A DNA stretch of 64,000 bases from Flavobacterium anseongense (GCF_021608185.1 NZ_JAKIHN010000001.1:372001-436000), one strand, 5' to 3'; counted from the stretch's first letter, positions 48,038 through 57,206 are shown. Program-made: numbers and translations. Notes: generated by a model not told the origin, from the sequence alone.

Positions 48038-50056
48038 ATGAACGAACTACATCTCGAAACGAGTCCATACTTATTACAACACGCCAACAATCCGGTACAT
48101 TGGAAAGCCTGGAATGCAGCTTCTTTAGCTTTAGCCAAAAAAGAAAACAAACTAATCATCATCAGCATCGGTTACTCGGCTTGCCATTGGTGCCATGTGA
48201 TGGAACACGAAAGTTTTGAAGATGACGAAGTTGCTTCAACGATGAATGCTCACTTTATCAGCATAAAAATCGATCGCGAAGAACGCCCTGATATTGATGC
48301 CGTTTATATGAAAGCGGTGCAAATTATGACCGGACATGGCGGCTGGCCAATGAATGTCGTAACGTTACCCGACGGAAGACCAATTTGGGGTGGAACCTAT
48401 TTCAGAAAAAACGACTGGATAAATTCGTTAGAACGACTTCAGGAAATTTATACCGAAAAACCGGAAGTGATTTTTGATTATGCCGAAAAACTTAATGACG
48501 GCTTACAATCGCTGAGCATCATTTCAAAAAATGTATCGGAGACGAATTTTAATTTTGAAATTCTGGAGTCCTTAGTTTCAAAATGGCAAAAAAGTTTCGA
48601 CTGGGATTTTGGTGGAATGGCTCGTGCACCAAAATTTATGATGCCAACCAATTATGAATTCCTATTGCGATTTGGTTATCAAACTAATAACCAACCGCTA
48701 TTGGATTTTGTAAATCTCACCTTGACAAAAATGGCCCATGGCGGATTGTTCGACACTATTGACGGTGGATTTTCACGCTATTCAGTCGATATGAAATGGC
48801 ATGTGCCTCACTTTGAAAAAATGCTTTATGACAACGGACAATTAGTTTCGCTTTATGCCAATGCCTATAAATTGAGCGGAAATAATCTCTATAAAGAAGT
48901 CATTGAAAAAACATTACAATTCGTTGAAAAAGAATGGCTCACCAAAGAAGGAAGTTTTTATTCAGCACTTGACGCTGATAGTTTGAACAAAGAAAACCAT
49001 CTCGAAGAAGGTGCATTTTATGTTTGGACAAAAGCAGCATTACAAGCTTTACTTCAAGACGATTTCGAATTGTTTTCAATAGTTTTCAATATCAATGAAT
49101 TCGGATTTTGGGAACATGAAAATTATGTTTTAATCCAAAATCAATCCTTAGAAGAAATAGCTTTTCGACAAAATATTGATTTAGAAAGTTTAGTCCAGAA
49201 GAAAAAACATTGGGAACAAATTCTTTATACGGAAAGAGAAAAACGAAACAAACCAAGGTTAGATGACAAATGTTTGACCTCATGGAATGCCATTATGCTC
49301 AAAGGTTTTGTAGAAGCATACAAAGCAACCGGAACCAAACATTATTTAGATATCGCGATACAAAATGCTTCTTTTATCACAAAAAACATTTGGAATTCAG
49401 AAGGAAGTTTAAAACACAGTTACAAAGACGGAAAAGCGACCATCAATGGTTTTCTGGAAGATTATGCACATGTCATTCAGGCGTTCATTTCGTTATATGA
49501 AGTTACATTTAACTACAGTTGGCTACAAAATGCCAAGCAATTAACCGATTATACTTTTGATAATTTTTATGATGAAAAAGCACAGTTTTTCTCATTCACT
49601 TCACATCAGGATGAAGCATTAATTACCAATCATTTTGAAGTGGAAGACAATGTAATTCCGGCTTCGAATTCAGTAATGGCTGATGCTTTATTCAAATTGA
49701 GCATTTATTTCGAGAATACTTATTACGAAAAAATCTGCCGGCAAATGGTTCAAAATATCATTCCAACCGTTACTTATCCTTCGGCATTTTCGAATTGGCT
49801 GAACATACTTTTACATTTTTCGGAACAGAATAAAGAACTGGCAATTTGCGGAAATGATGCTTTAGATTATCTGGAAAAAATAAATAAAATCTATTTACCA
49901 AACCTCATTATTGCCGGAAGTTCAACAGTTTCTAAACTTCCATTTTTAGAAAATCGTTTTTCAGAAAACGAAACCTTATTTTATTTATGTCAGAACAAAA
50001 CCTGTCAAAAACCAACTACCAGTTTTGAAGAAATCACTACAGAAATTGAGCTTTAA
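48038..50056 (+). CDS. Thioredoxin-domain protein of the YyaL / SPATA20 type
   Basis: A 672-residue protein. The N-terminal 170 residues form a DUF255 thioredoxin-like domain with the CxxC motif Cys49-Cys52 (SACHWCHVMEHESF) after the diagnostic LETSPYLLQHANNPVHW. The rest resembles an (alpha/alpha)6 barrel of the glycosidase or N-acylglucosamine epimerase type (KFMMPTNYEFLLRFGY, HVPHFEKMLYDNGQLVSLYA, DDKCLTSWNAIMLKGFVEAY). The human relative is SPATA20; the bacterial substrate is unknown. No signal peptide is seen, so it is probably cytoplasmic. Confidence 0.92.
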   Translation: MNELHLETSPYLLQHANNPVHWKAWNAASLALAKKENKLIIISIGYSACHWCHVMEHESFEDDEVASTMNAHFISIKIDREERPDIDAVYMKAVQIMTGHGGWPMNVVTLPDGRPIWGGTYFRKNDWINSLERLQEIYTEKPEVIFDYAEKLNDGLQSLSIISKNVSETNFNFEILESLVSKWQKSFDWDFGGMARAPKFMMPTNYEFLLRFGYQTNNQPLLDFVNLTLTKMAHGGLFDTIDGGFSRYSVDMKWHVPHFEKMLYDNGQLVSLYANAYKLSGNNLYKEVIEKTLQFVEKEWLTKEGSFYSALDADSLNKENHLEEGAFYVWTKAALQALLQDDFELFSIVFNINEFGFWEHENYVLIQNQSLEEIAFRQNIDLESLVQKKKHWEQILYTEREKRNKPRLDDKCLTSWNAIMLKGFVEAYKATGTKHYLDIAIQNASFITKNIWNSEGSLKHSYKDGKATINGFLEDYAHVIQAFISLYEVTFNYSWLQNAKQLTDYTFDNFYDEKAQFFSFTSHQDEALITNHFEVEDNVIPASNSVMADALFKLSIYFENTYYEKICRQMVQNIIPTVTYPSAFSNWLNILLHFSEQNKELAICGNDALDYLEKINKIYLPNLIIAGSSTVSKLPFLENRFSENETLFYLCQNKTCQKPTTSFEEITTEIEL

Positions 50057-50107
50057 TCGCATAAAAATCGTAATATTGTTATTATTAATCATTTAAAATT
50101 CAAAGTC

Positions 50108-50488
50108 ATGGCATTAGGAGATTTTTTTAAAAAACTATTTGGTTCATCACCAAAAGAAGTGGCAGATAAAGCAGAAACATTTGCTGAAGAAACACTAGAA
50201 AAAGCGAAAGTTGCCGCTGCACCGGTAATAGATAAAGTAGAAGATTTTGTAGATACGGCCAGAGAAAAAGTAGCTGAACATATTCCGGCTGCTAAAGAAA
50301 CTTTGGAAAATGCTGTTGAAACCGTAAAAGAGAAAGCAAGTGAGTATGTTGAAAAAGCAGAAGAAATGGCAGAAAATGCAGTAGCAAGTGTAAAAAATGC
50401 TTTTGCAAATGACGCTTCCGAAGATGCCGAAGAAGTAAGAACAAAAGCAGAAGATGTTGTAAAACCAGCTGATGAAAATGCCGATTAA
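50108..50488 (+). CDS. Helical Lys/Glu/Ala-rich protein of unknown function
   Basis: A 126-residue protein with no recognised family. A short N-terminal segment (ALGDFFKKLFGSSPKE) is followed by 11-residue-like amphipathic repeats rich in Ala, Glu, Lys and Val (EETLEKAKVAAAPVIDKVED, ETLENAVETVKEKASEYVEK), similar in texture to LEA or apolipoprotein-type helices. The C terminus is acidic. No signal peptide is seen. It lies between the YyaL-like gene and the mechanosensitive channel gene; an envelope or osmotic stress role is only a guess from that context. Confidence 0.75.
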   Translation: MALGDFFKKLFGSSPKEVADKAETFAEETLEKAKVAAAPVIDKVEDFVDTAREKVAEHIPAAKETLENAVETVKEKASEYVEKAEEMAENAVASVKNAFANDASEDAEEVRTKAEDVVKPADENAD

Positions 50489-50501
50489 TTTTTAAAATCA
50501 C

Positions 50502-50509
50502 TATTTTTG
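50502..50509 (+). promoter_or_regulatory. Promoter core TAnnTTTG upstream of the MscS hairpin
   Basis: TATTTTTG ends 55 bases before the MscS ATG, with the nested hairpin at 50522-50551 in between. If used, the leader RNA would contain that hairpin. Confidence 0.4.
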
Positions 50510-50521
50510 CCAAAATAATTT

Positions 50522-50557
50522 ATCCCGTCCCGAAGTCTCGGGAGTCGGGATTTTTTA
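50522..50557 (+). terminator. Nested terminator hairpin
   Basis: Outer arms ATCCCG/CGGGAT enclose an inner hairpin TCCCGA-AGTC-TCGGGA, followed by six T residues. It probably ends the transcript of the helical protein. Confidence 0.8.
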
Positions 50558-50564
50558 TCAAATT

Positions 50565-51398
50565 ATGGAAAAGAAAGAACTGCACTATATTCATTCCTTC
50601 GCGGAATATGTCGATCAATTTATAAAACTTTTAATTGATTACTCACCAAAGCTAATTTCGGCTTTGGTCATTCTTTTCATTGGATTATATGCCATTCGAT
50701 TAGTCAATCGTTTGGTGAGAAGAATTATGATTAAGCGTGAATTCGACACCACTTTATCTGCATTTTTGGCTGATAGTTTGCTTTGGGCGATGCGCTTTTT
50801 ACTTTTCATAACCTTTATTTCCAAACTCGGAATTGAAACTTCTTCGTTTGTCGCTATTCTTGGAGCAATTGGTTTGGCGGTTGGTTTGTCTTTACAAGGT
50901 TCATTATCCAATTTTGCCGGTGGTGTATTGATTATTTTATTCAAGCCTTTCAAAGTGGGCGATTCGATAGAAGCACAAGGCGTTACTGGAACTGTAAGTG
51001 AAATTCAGATTTTTGTAACCAAATTAGTGACCGGAAACAATCAGACTATTTTTATCCCGAACGGAATTTTATCTAACGGTGTAATAACCAATTTTTCATT
51101 AGGAAAAAACAGAAGAGCCAATCTGCTTTTTAATATTTCGTATGACACCAATATTAAAATGGCCAAAGAAATTGTGATGCAGGTTTTGGAAAACAATCCA
51201 AAAGTCTTAAAAACTCCGGCACCAGCTGTTGTGGTTAATCTTTTGACAGATACCGCTATTCAGTTAGCAATACAACCGTGGGCAAAGAATGCCGATTTTG
51301 GATCAATGTGTTCGGACGTTTTGGAAGAATGTAAAAATGCCTTTGACCAAGCTGGAATTGCAATACAATCAATTGTAAAAGAAGCTCCAAAAAAATAA
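50565..51398 (+). CDS. MscS-type mechanosensitive ion channel
   Basis: A 277-residue inner-membrane channel that opens on membrane tension to release osmolytes. Three hydrophobic segments lie at about 27-47 (LISALVILFIGLYAIRLV), 65-85 (LLWAMRFLLFITFIS) and 93-120. The pore helix region ILGAIGLAVGLSLQGSLSNF and the beta-domain entrance FKPFKVGDSIEAQGVTGTV match MscS closely. Length is that of E. coli MscS (286). Its stop is one base from the tsaB stop on the other strand. Confidence 0.94.
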   Translation: MEKKELHYIHSFAEYVDQFIKLLIDYSPKLISALVILFIGLYAIRLVNRLVRRIMIKREFDTTLSAFLADSLLWAMRFLLFITFISKLGIETSSFVAILGAIGLAVGLSLQGSLSNFAGGVLIILFKPFKVGDSIEAQGVTGTVSEIQIFVTKLVTGNNQTIFIPNGILSNGVITNFSLGKNRRANLLFNISYDTNIKMAKEIVMQVLENNPKVLKTPAPAVVVNLLTDTAIQLAIQPWAKNADFGSMCSDVLEECKNAFDQAGIAIQSIVKEAPKK

Positions 51399-51399
51399 T

Positions 51400-52065
51400 T
51401 TACTTTGGTTTTGCTATCAAAAAATCCTTGAGATAAAAAGGTTCAAAATACGCCACGTCTTCAAATTCATTTTTCACGAATTTTTCAAAACTTAACGCAC
51501 TCATTTCGTTTGCAGAAGGAAAAACTATTTCAGAAAGAAAATGGAAATTGTCTTTGGTTAAAACGGTTTTGCCTTTTTCCTGACAATCGCCGATAAAATA
51601 AACAGCTTCTGTCATTTCTACATAACTGTTTTCAGTAAGAACCTCAGCCTGCACTTCCATTATTTTGTTGTGATTTGCGTCAAAAACGGCACTATAAACT
51701 TCCATTCTTCGCGCATCCAGCATTGGAACGATTAAACCGTTTTCAACTGTAACTTTTTGAGCTAAAACCTGCAAAGTATCAACCGAAATCAACGGAATTC
51801 CAAGTGCATAGCACAAGCCTTTTGCGGTAGAAACTCCAATGCGCAAACCGGTATAAGAACCAGGCCCTTTACTAACCGCAATAGCTTTTAAATCCTGAAC
51901 CGAAACATTTGTTTCTTTTAGAATTTCTTCGATAAAAACATGTAGTTTTTCGGCATGAGAATAGCCTTGTTCAGCTATTTCCCTGACCAAAACAGTTTTC
52001 CCATCTTTAGCCAAAGAAACTGAACAATTCTTGGTTGCCGTTTCTATATTAAGAATGTAAATCAA
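51400..52065 (-). CDS. tsaB: tRNA threonylcarbamoyladenosine biosynthesis protein TsaB
   Basis: The protein partners TsaD and TsaE in making the t6A modification of tRNAs that read ANN codons. The 221-residue ASKHA-fold protein begins YILNIETATKNCSVSLAKDG and contains SKGPGSYTGLRIGVSTAKGL near 65-85, both typical of TsaB. It follows the efflux adaptor gene after 19 bases on the minus strand and is likely cotranscribed with it, although the functions are unrelated. Confidence 0.93.
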   Translation of the reverse strand: MIYILNIETATKNCSVSLAKDGKTVLVREIAEQGYSHAEKLHVFIEEILKETNVSVQDLKAIAVSKGPGSYTGLRIGVSTAKGLCYALGIPLISVDTLQVLAQKVTVENGLIVPMLDARRMEVYSAVFDANHNKIMEVQAEVLTENSYVEMTEAVYFIGDCQEKGKTVLTKDNFHFLSEIVFPSANEMSALSFEKFVKNEFEDVAYFEPFYLKDFLIAKPK

Positions 52066-52084
52066 GATTTAGAAATAAATAGTT

Positions 52085-53410
52085 TTAATTAGTAGAAACT
52101 GTTATCGAAGTTTCCTTTTTATCTTTTGTATCAGAATCTTTTCCTGAAGAAACTTTATCCCCCGAATTCAGGTCTTTAGTAACCGTTGTATAAGGTCCAA
52201 CGATGACTACATCACCTTTCTTTAAACCGGAAGTAATCTCAATATTTGTATCGTCCTGAATACCTGTTTTCACAATTCTGATTTTGGCTTTGTTACCTAC
52301 TTTTACAAAAACACATTCAAATTTCTTGTCGCTTTTTGCAGTAACTTTTTTGTCTGCATCATCCTCTTTTATCTCATAACTTTTGGTTGCCGTCGTATCT
52401 GATTTTACAACCACGGAACTGATTGGCACACCAATAACATTTTCTTTTCGCTTCGTAATAATATCAACCGTTGCCGTCATTCCTGGTCTGAATGGCGAAT
52501 AGGTTTCAGGCTTTCCTTCTAACAAATCTTGGTATGACTCTTTTAAAATTCTAACTTTTACTTTAAAGTTTGTCACCTGATCAGCCGTTGTTGCTGCACT
52601 TGCCGAATTAGAAATACTGGTCACAATCCCTTTAAATTCTTTTTTCAGATAAGCATCAACCTGAATTTTTGTGCTATCGCCGATGTTGATTTTTACAATA
52701 TCATTTTCATTTACATCGACTTCAACTTCCATATTATTAAGATTGGCAACACGAAGAATTTCCGTTCCGGTCATTTGCTGTGTTCCCAAAACACGCTCTC
52801 CTAATTCAACCCCAAGTGAAGAAATAGTCCCGTCAGCAGGAGCATAAATAGTTGTTCTTCCCAAGTTATCTTTTGCTTCTCTTACCGTTGCATTCGCACT
52901 TTGCACATTGTAATAAGCCGATTCTTTGTTGGCCTTCGCTCCTTCGAATGCAGCGATTGCTTTGTCCCAGTCTGATTTGGATATAATTCCTTTATCATAC
53001 AAGGTTTTGCTTCTATCATAACTTGCTTTTGCTTCTTTAAAAGTGGCGTCAGCCTGACTCAATCCTGCTTTAGTCCCGGATAAATTAGAAATAGTTCTGT
53101 TGTAACCCGAAGTATATAAATCCGGATTTATTTTAACCAATAAATCTCCTTTTTTTACCACTTGTCCTTCTTTCACAGGCAAAGCAATAATTTCTCCTGA
53201 TACTTCCGAAGATATTTTTACTTCTATTTCCGGTTGGATTTTTCCGGTTGCCGAAACAGTTTCTATTATTGTTATTTCATCAACTTTAGCTGTTTCAACT
53301 TGCTTCGAATCGTCATTATTGCCAATAATTCCTTTTGACTTTAAGGTAACGAGCACTATAATTAATGCGATAACAACTCCAACTAGTATATAAATTTTCT
53401 TTTTTGACAT
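52085..53410 (-). CDS. Efflux periplasmic adaptor subunit (RND/MacA-type membrane fusion protein)
   Basis: A 441-residue adaptor bridging an inner-membrane pump and a TolC channel. An N-terminal membrane anchor (IYILVGVVIALIIVLVTL, residues 5-22) is followed by a lipoyl half-motif (VSGEIIALPVKEGQVVKKGD), an alpha-hairpin (about 110-185), the second half (APADGTISSLGVELGERV) and a beta-barrel domain. The pattern VLTLKSKG and length suit the MacA-like branch. No inner-membrane pump gene is in the window. It lies three bases after the TolC gene. Confidence 0.9.
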   Translation of the reverse strand: MSKKKIYILVGVVIALIIVLVTLKSKGIIGNNDDSKQVETAKVDEITIIETVSATGKIQPEIEVKISSEVSGEIIALPVKEGQVVKKGDLLVKINPDLYTSGYNRTISNLSGTKAGLSQADATFKEAKASYDRSKTLYDKGIISKSDWDKAIAAFEGAKANKESAYYNVQSANATVREAKDNLGRTTIYAPADGTISSLGVELGERVLGTQQMTGTEILRVANLNNMEVEVDVNENDIVKINIGDSTKIQVDAYLKKEFKGIVTSISNSASAATTADQVTNFKVKVRILKESYQDLLEGKPETYSPFRPGMTATVDIITKRKENVIGVPISSVVVKSDTTATKSYEIKEDDADKKVTAKSDKKFECVFVKVGNKAKIRIVKTGIQDDTNIEITSGLKKGDVVIVGPYTTVTKDLNSGDKVSSGKDSDTKDKKETSITVSTN

Positions 53411-53413
53411 GAT

Positions 53414-54790
53414 TTACTGTTTTTGAATGATTGGGATTCCAAAATATAATTCTACTACTTTCATTTTAAAAATATAATCGTATTTAGCACGAATAACATC
53501 CGATTGCGAAGCAACAAACACGGTTTGTGATTGATTAAAATCGAAGGCATTCATTAAACCAACGGCATACTTTTCTTTAGCATAATTAAACGCTTCTTGC
53601 CTGGCTTCAGCTGTAGCAATTGCCGATTCATAAGTTTTCAAAGCACCTTTAGCATCGGTTATGGCTTTGTAAACATTGGTTTCTAAATCGAGATTGGCTT
53701 GTTTGAATGCATTTTTAGTTTTTTCATAATCTACTTTTGAACGCTCAACATTATTCTTGGCTGAAAAACCATTGAATATTGGAACGTTTAACTGAAGTCC
53801 AAAGTTGTGTCCTTTGTTATTACTGAATTGTTCAAAAACCGGTAACGGACTTGCAATAATAGGCACTCCGCTTCCATCAACACCAATAATTCTATCGGTA
53901 TAACTAGCGTTTGTGCCAAAGTTATAGCCAAAAGTTAAACTTGGTTGCAATGCACCTCTTGCGATTTTGATATCTCTTTGTGCAAGATCTAAATTGGTTT
54001 GTGCTATTTTAATTTCGACTCTGACTTGCTTAGCTTTTTCGAGGATTGCTTCGGGAGTTTCTGCCATAACCGAACTTGGTTTAGCATCAATATCAACGTC
54101 GGCAATATCAAAATTTTGAAAATCTTCTAATTGAAGTAATTGCGCCAAACTCAATCTTGAAATCAACAAACTATTTTCGGCTGCGACTACTTTTTGATTA
54201 TCGCCGGCAATTGTAGCTTTCATATCCAATAAATCGCCTCTTGGCAGCGAACCCGAATTTACCAATTCTTCTGTACGTTTCAACTGCTTTTCATCATTGG
54301 CTAGCTGCCCTTGCTGCACTTTTAGATTTTCTTTATTAAAAAGTATATCCAAATAGGCATTGGCAACATATAACGAAATATCATCCTGCATTTTGGTTAA
54401 TTGGTATTGTCTGGCTAATTGTACCATTTTAGCATTGCGAAGACGATTTACATTTTGCAAACCATTATAAATAGTAACGCTCGAGCTCAAACCAACTTGG
54501 GTATATTGTGTCGTTTGATTTTCTCTAACATTCGTAACCGGATTCGTATTGGCACCAATACTCCAGGAATGTGAAAGACTTGTGTTTACATTTGGCAGAA
54601 AATTTCCAACTGCTGATAGCTTATCAATATTGGCTAATTTTATATCCAATTCTGAATTCTTGATGGAAATATTATTTTTTAAAGCGTACTCAACACATTC
54701 CTGAATAGTCCATTTTTTTTGTTGAGCGACAGAAGTAAATCCTAAAAGAAGACTAAAAATTAGTGCAAAAGCTTGTATACTGTTTTTCAT
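53414..54790 (-). CDS. TolC family outer-membrane efflux protein
   Basis: A 458-residue outer-membrane channel. Signal peptide MKNSIQAFALIFSLLLGFTSVAQ is followed by two repeats of the OEP domain, each with long helices and two strands: the first begins WTIQECVEYALKNNISIKNS, the second includes VEIKIAQTNLDLAQRDIKIA. It pairs with the adaptor gene three bases downstream. A promoter core lies 38 bases upstream of the start. The substrate is unknown. Confidence 0.92.
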   Translation of the reverse strand: MKNSIQAFALIFSLLLGFTSVAQQKKWTIQECVEYALKNNISIKNSELDIKLANIDKLSAVGNFLPNVNTSLSHSWSIGANTNPVTNVRENQTTQYTQVGLSSSVTIYNGLQNVNRLRNAKMVQLARQYQLTKMQDDISLYVANAYLDILFNKENLKVQQGQLANDEKQLKRTEELVNSGSLPRGDLLDMKATIAGDNQKVVAAENSLLISRLSLAQLLQLEDFQNFDIADVDIDAKPSSVMAETPEAILEKAKQVRVEIKIAQTNLDLAQRDIKIARGALQPSLTFGYNFGTNASYTDRIIGVDGSGVPIIASPLPVFEQFSNNKGHNFGLQLNVPIFNGFSAKNNVERSKVDYEKTKNAFKQANLDLETNVYKAITDAKGALKTYESAIATAEARQEAFNYAKEKYAVGLMNAFDFNQSQTVFVASQSDVIRAKYDYIFKMKVVELYFGIPIIQKQ

Positions 54791-54828
54791 TGTAAAACGG
54801 GTTTGTAGCCCTAAGATTTTCTAATAAA

Positions 54829-54836
54829 CAAAGATA
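54829..54836 (-). promoter_or_regulatory. Promoter core TAnnTTTG for the TolC-adaptor-tsaB transcript
   Basis: The minus strand reads TATCTTTG, 38 bases before the TolC ATG. Confidence 0.5.
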
Positions 54837-54916
54837 TAATTTTTGTCTTTTAAAAGACATACCACTTTAGACTTACCTTTTTTAATAATGTTACAATGTT
54901 TTACATTTTTTACTTT

Positions 54917-54924
54917 TATTTTTG
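54917..54924 (+). promoter_or_regulatory. Promoter core TAnnTTTG for the DUF4403 gene
   Basis: TATTTTTG ends 19 bases before the ATG at 54944 and excludes the in-frame ATG at 54896. Confidence 0.55.
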
Positions 54925-54943
54925 CCCAAAATTAATCACACTC

Positions 54944-56335
54944 ATGTCTAGAATAAAAGCAACACTTTCTATCCTATTTCTTTCTCTTATTTATACCGGT
55001 TGTTCGACTACTCAAAAAATTGAAGCTCTAAAACCGCTTCCTTCGGATGATACTCCCATGGCTTTCAATACCAAAACATCGTTTGTCAATATGCCATTAG
55101 AAATTTCATTAAAAGAAATAGAAACCCAATTGAACAAAACACTGAATGGTGAGATTTATAACGACTCCAATTTAGAAGATGATAAAACCGAAATGAAAAT
55201 CACCAAAACGGCTCCGATTCGTCTGATTGAGAAAAACGGTAAAATTCAAACGGTATTACCATTAAAAATTTGGTCCCGATTTAAATACGGAACCGATTTC
55301 ATGGGTTTAAACGACACTCGGGAAATTAATCTGAATGGCACAATTACATTGCTTAGCGATGTGAGATTGTCTAATTGGAAAATGTCAACTTCCTCTAAAA
55401 TTGAGGATTTTGAATGGTCAGAAAGTCCGTCAATAGTAGTTGCCGGAAGAAATGTTCCTATTACTTATATTATCAATCCAACGCTTTCAATTTTCAAATC
55501 AAAAATTGCTAAAAAGATTGATGAAGCTATTGAACAGTCGTGTGATTTTAAACCTTATGTGCTTGATGTTTTAGAAAAAATGAGTACGCCATTTATCACC
55601 AGTGAGCAATACCAATCCTGGTTTAAACTTATTCCGATTGAAGTTTATGTAACCGATGCCGTTTTGGGAAAGAAAGAAATCAAAATGGATTTAGGACTAA
55701 AATGTAATATGCAAACAATGGTTGGTTCGAAACCAAAAAGCAGTTTTGACAGAAATGCTGTTCAGTTTAAAGCGGTGACTAAAATTCCGGAAAAACTAAC
55801 TGCTAACGTCGCTGCTATTTCAACTTATGAAAGTGCTTCCCGAATTATTTCAAGTAATTTTCAAGGAAAAGAATTTGCTGCAGGAAGCAGAAAAATTGTG
55901 GTTCAAAACGTAGCACTTTGGCAAAAAGACAGTAAAATAATTGTTGCTCTCGATATGACCGGAAGCATCAACGGAACAATTTATCTTTCGGGAATTCCGA
56001 ATTATAATGCCGTAACCAAAGAGATTTATTTTGATCAAATGGATTATGTTTTAAACACCAAAGGACTTTTAACAAGAACCGCCAATTGGTTATTACAAGG
56101 CGTTATTTTGAAAAAGATTCAGGAGAATTGTCGTTATTCTATCAAGGAAAATCTGGAAGAAGGTAAAAAGAGTTTGTTGCCTTATTTAAATAATTATTCG
56201 CCAATGAAAGGAGTTTTCGTCAACGGAACTATGAATGATTTTGAATTCGAAAAAGTAGAAGTGACCGATAAAGCCATTATAGCATTCATTACAACAACCG
56301 GAAAAATGAATGTAAAAATTGACGGAATGGATTAG
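54944..56335 (+). CDS. DUF4403 family lipoprotein
   Basis: A 463-residue protein starting MSRIKATLSILFLSLIYTGC, a lipoprotein signal with lipobox YTGC. The rest resembles DUF4403: two related halves of alternating strands and helices with SFVNMPLEISLKEIETQLNK at the start and NYSPMKGVFVNGTMNDFEFE at the end, a pattern reminiscent of lipid-binding tubular folds. Function is unknown. The start is set by the lipobox and the promoter core at 54917-54924. It is divergent from the TolC gene. Confidence 0.87.
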   Translation: MSRIKATLSILFLSLIYTGCSTTQKIEALKPLPSDDTPMAFNTKTSFVNMPLEISLKEIETQLNKTLNGEIYNDSNLEDDKTEMKITKTAPIRLIEKNGKIQTVLPLKIWSRFKYGTDFMGLNDTREINLNGTITLLSDVRLSNWKMSTSSKIEDFEWSESPSIVVAGRNVPITYIINPTLSIFKSKIAKKIDEAIEQSCDFKPYVLDVLEKMSTPFITSEQYQSWFKLIPIEVYVTDAVLGKKEIKMDLGLKCNMQTMVGSKPKSSFDRNAVQFKAVTKIPEKLTANVAAISTYESASRIISSNFQGKEFAAGSRKIVVQNVALWQKDSKIIVALDMTGSINGTIYLSGIPNYNAVTKEIYFDQMDYVLNTKGLLTRTANWLLQGVILKKIQENCRYSIKENLEEGKKSLLPYLNNYSPMKGVFVNGTMNDFEFEKVEVTDKAIIAFITTTGKMNVKIDGMD

Positions 56336-56336
56336 A

Positions 56337-56372
56337 GAAAGTGGTCAGTGTTCAGCTGTTAGTGTTCAGACA
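56337..56372. repeat. GTGTTCAG-unit intergenic repeat
   Basis: Variants of GGTCAGTGTTCAGCTGTTAGTGTTCAG fill the gap between two convergent genes; same class of low-complexity spacers as at 7405 and 32316. It also supplies the last codons of the 85-residue gene. Confidence 0.5.
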
Positions 56373-56623
56373 CTTTTCTTCTTAAAGTACATCCTATAAA
56401 TTGCAAAACCTATAACAGCCACAATTAGATAAGGAATCGCCATTAGGAATACAATCCCGTCGTTTACTGCTTCTACTTTGGTTTTATTGCCTTCGCTTTC
56501 TAAAGAAGCGCGACACATGGCACATTGACCGGAAGCGGAAATTCCAAAAAACAAAAAACAAATTCCAATAAAAAGTTTTGTTATTTGGGATTTCAGATTT
56601 GGAATTTTAAAATCAATTAGCAT
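56366..56623 (-). CDS. Small membrane protein with CxxC motif
   Basis: An 85-residue protein. A hydrophobic N-terminal stretch (LFIGICFLFFGISASG) ends before CAMCRASLESEGNKTKVEAV, then a second membrane helix (GIVFLMAIPYLIVAVIGFAI) and a basic tail. The CxxC facing outside the membrane suggests redox or metal binding, fitting its position at the end of the SCO-DUF420 series used for cytochrome oxidase assembly. Residues 1-16 are encoded by an AAATTCCAAAT-type repeat, so the true start may be different. It overlaps the DUF420 gene by 11 bases. No family is recognised. Confidence 0.72.
   Translation of the reverse strand: MLIDFKIPNLKSQITKLFIGICFLFFGISASGQCAMCRASLESEGNKTKVEAVNDGIVFLMAIPYLIVAVIGFAIYRMYFKKKSV
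56580..56620 (-). repeat. AAATTCCAAATC-type repeat inside the N terminus of the 85-residue gene
   Basis: On the minus strand the units AAAATTCCAAATC, TGAAATCCCAAAT and AACAAAA follow each other, like those at 28540-28571. Here they are read as the codons for KIPNLKSQITK. Confidence 0.5.
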
Positions 56624-57206
56624 AATAAGGCGAAATCATTAAATACACTACAACTCCGGTCACCGCAACATATAACCACAATGGGAAAGTAATTTTAGCT
56701 ATTTTTTTGTGCTTGTCAAATCTTGCTGCTAATGCTCTGACATAGGTAATCAACACCAAAGGAATAATGATGATTGACAGCAAAATATGGGAAAGTAGAA
56801 TAAATAAATATACATAACGTGTTGAACCTGCATATTCCTTTTCTTTTGCGTCTAAAATTTTGTTGCCATCTACATCTCCAAAAACGGTCGAGTCAGCCGT
56901 CATGTGATACGCCACATACATTACCAAAAAAACTACAGAGCAAGCTATGGCAGTAGTCATAAATCTTTCGTGCACTTTTTGGTTTCCGTTTTTAATTGCC
57001 ATTACACCCATTACCAAAAGTAAGGCTGTAAGCCCGTTTATTGAAGCATAAATTGGAGGTAAAAAAGAAAGTGGTTCCACTTCTATGCCGAAATCTTTTA
57101 GCTTTACTGTGAACAAAACCGCTACAACTATTGGTATTAGTATTGAAACCAATACTATCGGAAATCTAAATCTTTGTTCTAATGTTTTGTTGTCTGACTT
57201 ATTCAT
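56613..57206 (-). CDS. DUF420 family membrane protein
   Basis: A 197-residue integral membrane protein with five hydrophobic segments, including IVLVSILIPIVVAVLFTVKL, INGLTALLLVMGVMAI and YLFILLSHILLSIIIIPLVL. The conserved histidines (ERFMTTAIACSV region, YVAYHM and LSHILLS) fit DUF420, a family related to CtaM-like cytochrome oxidase assembly factors in other bacteria. Its place directly after SCO supports a role in oxidase maturation. It overlaps the SCO gene by eight bases. Confidence 0.88.
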   Translation of the reverse strand: MNKSDNKTLEQRFRFPIVLVSILIPIVVAVLFTVKLKDFGIEVEPLSFLPPIYASINGLTALLLVMGVMAIKNGNQKVHERFMTTAIACSVVFLVMYVAYHMTADSTVFGDVDGNKILDAKEKEYAGSTRYVYLFILLSHILLSIIIIPLVLITYVRALAARFDKHKKIAKITFPLWLYVAVTGVVVYLMISPYYAN

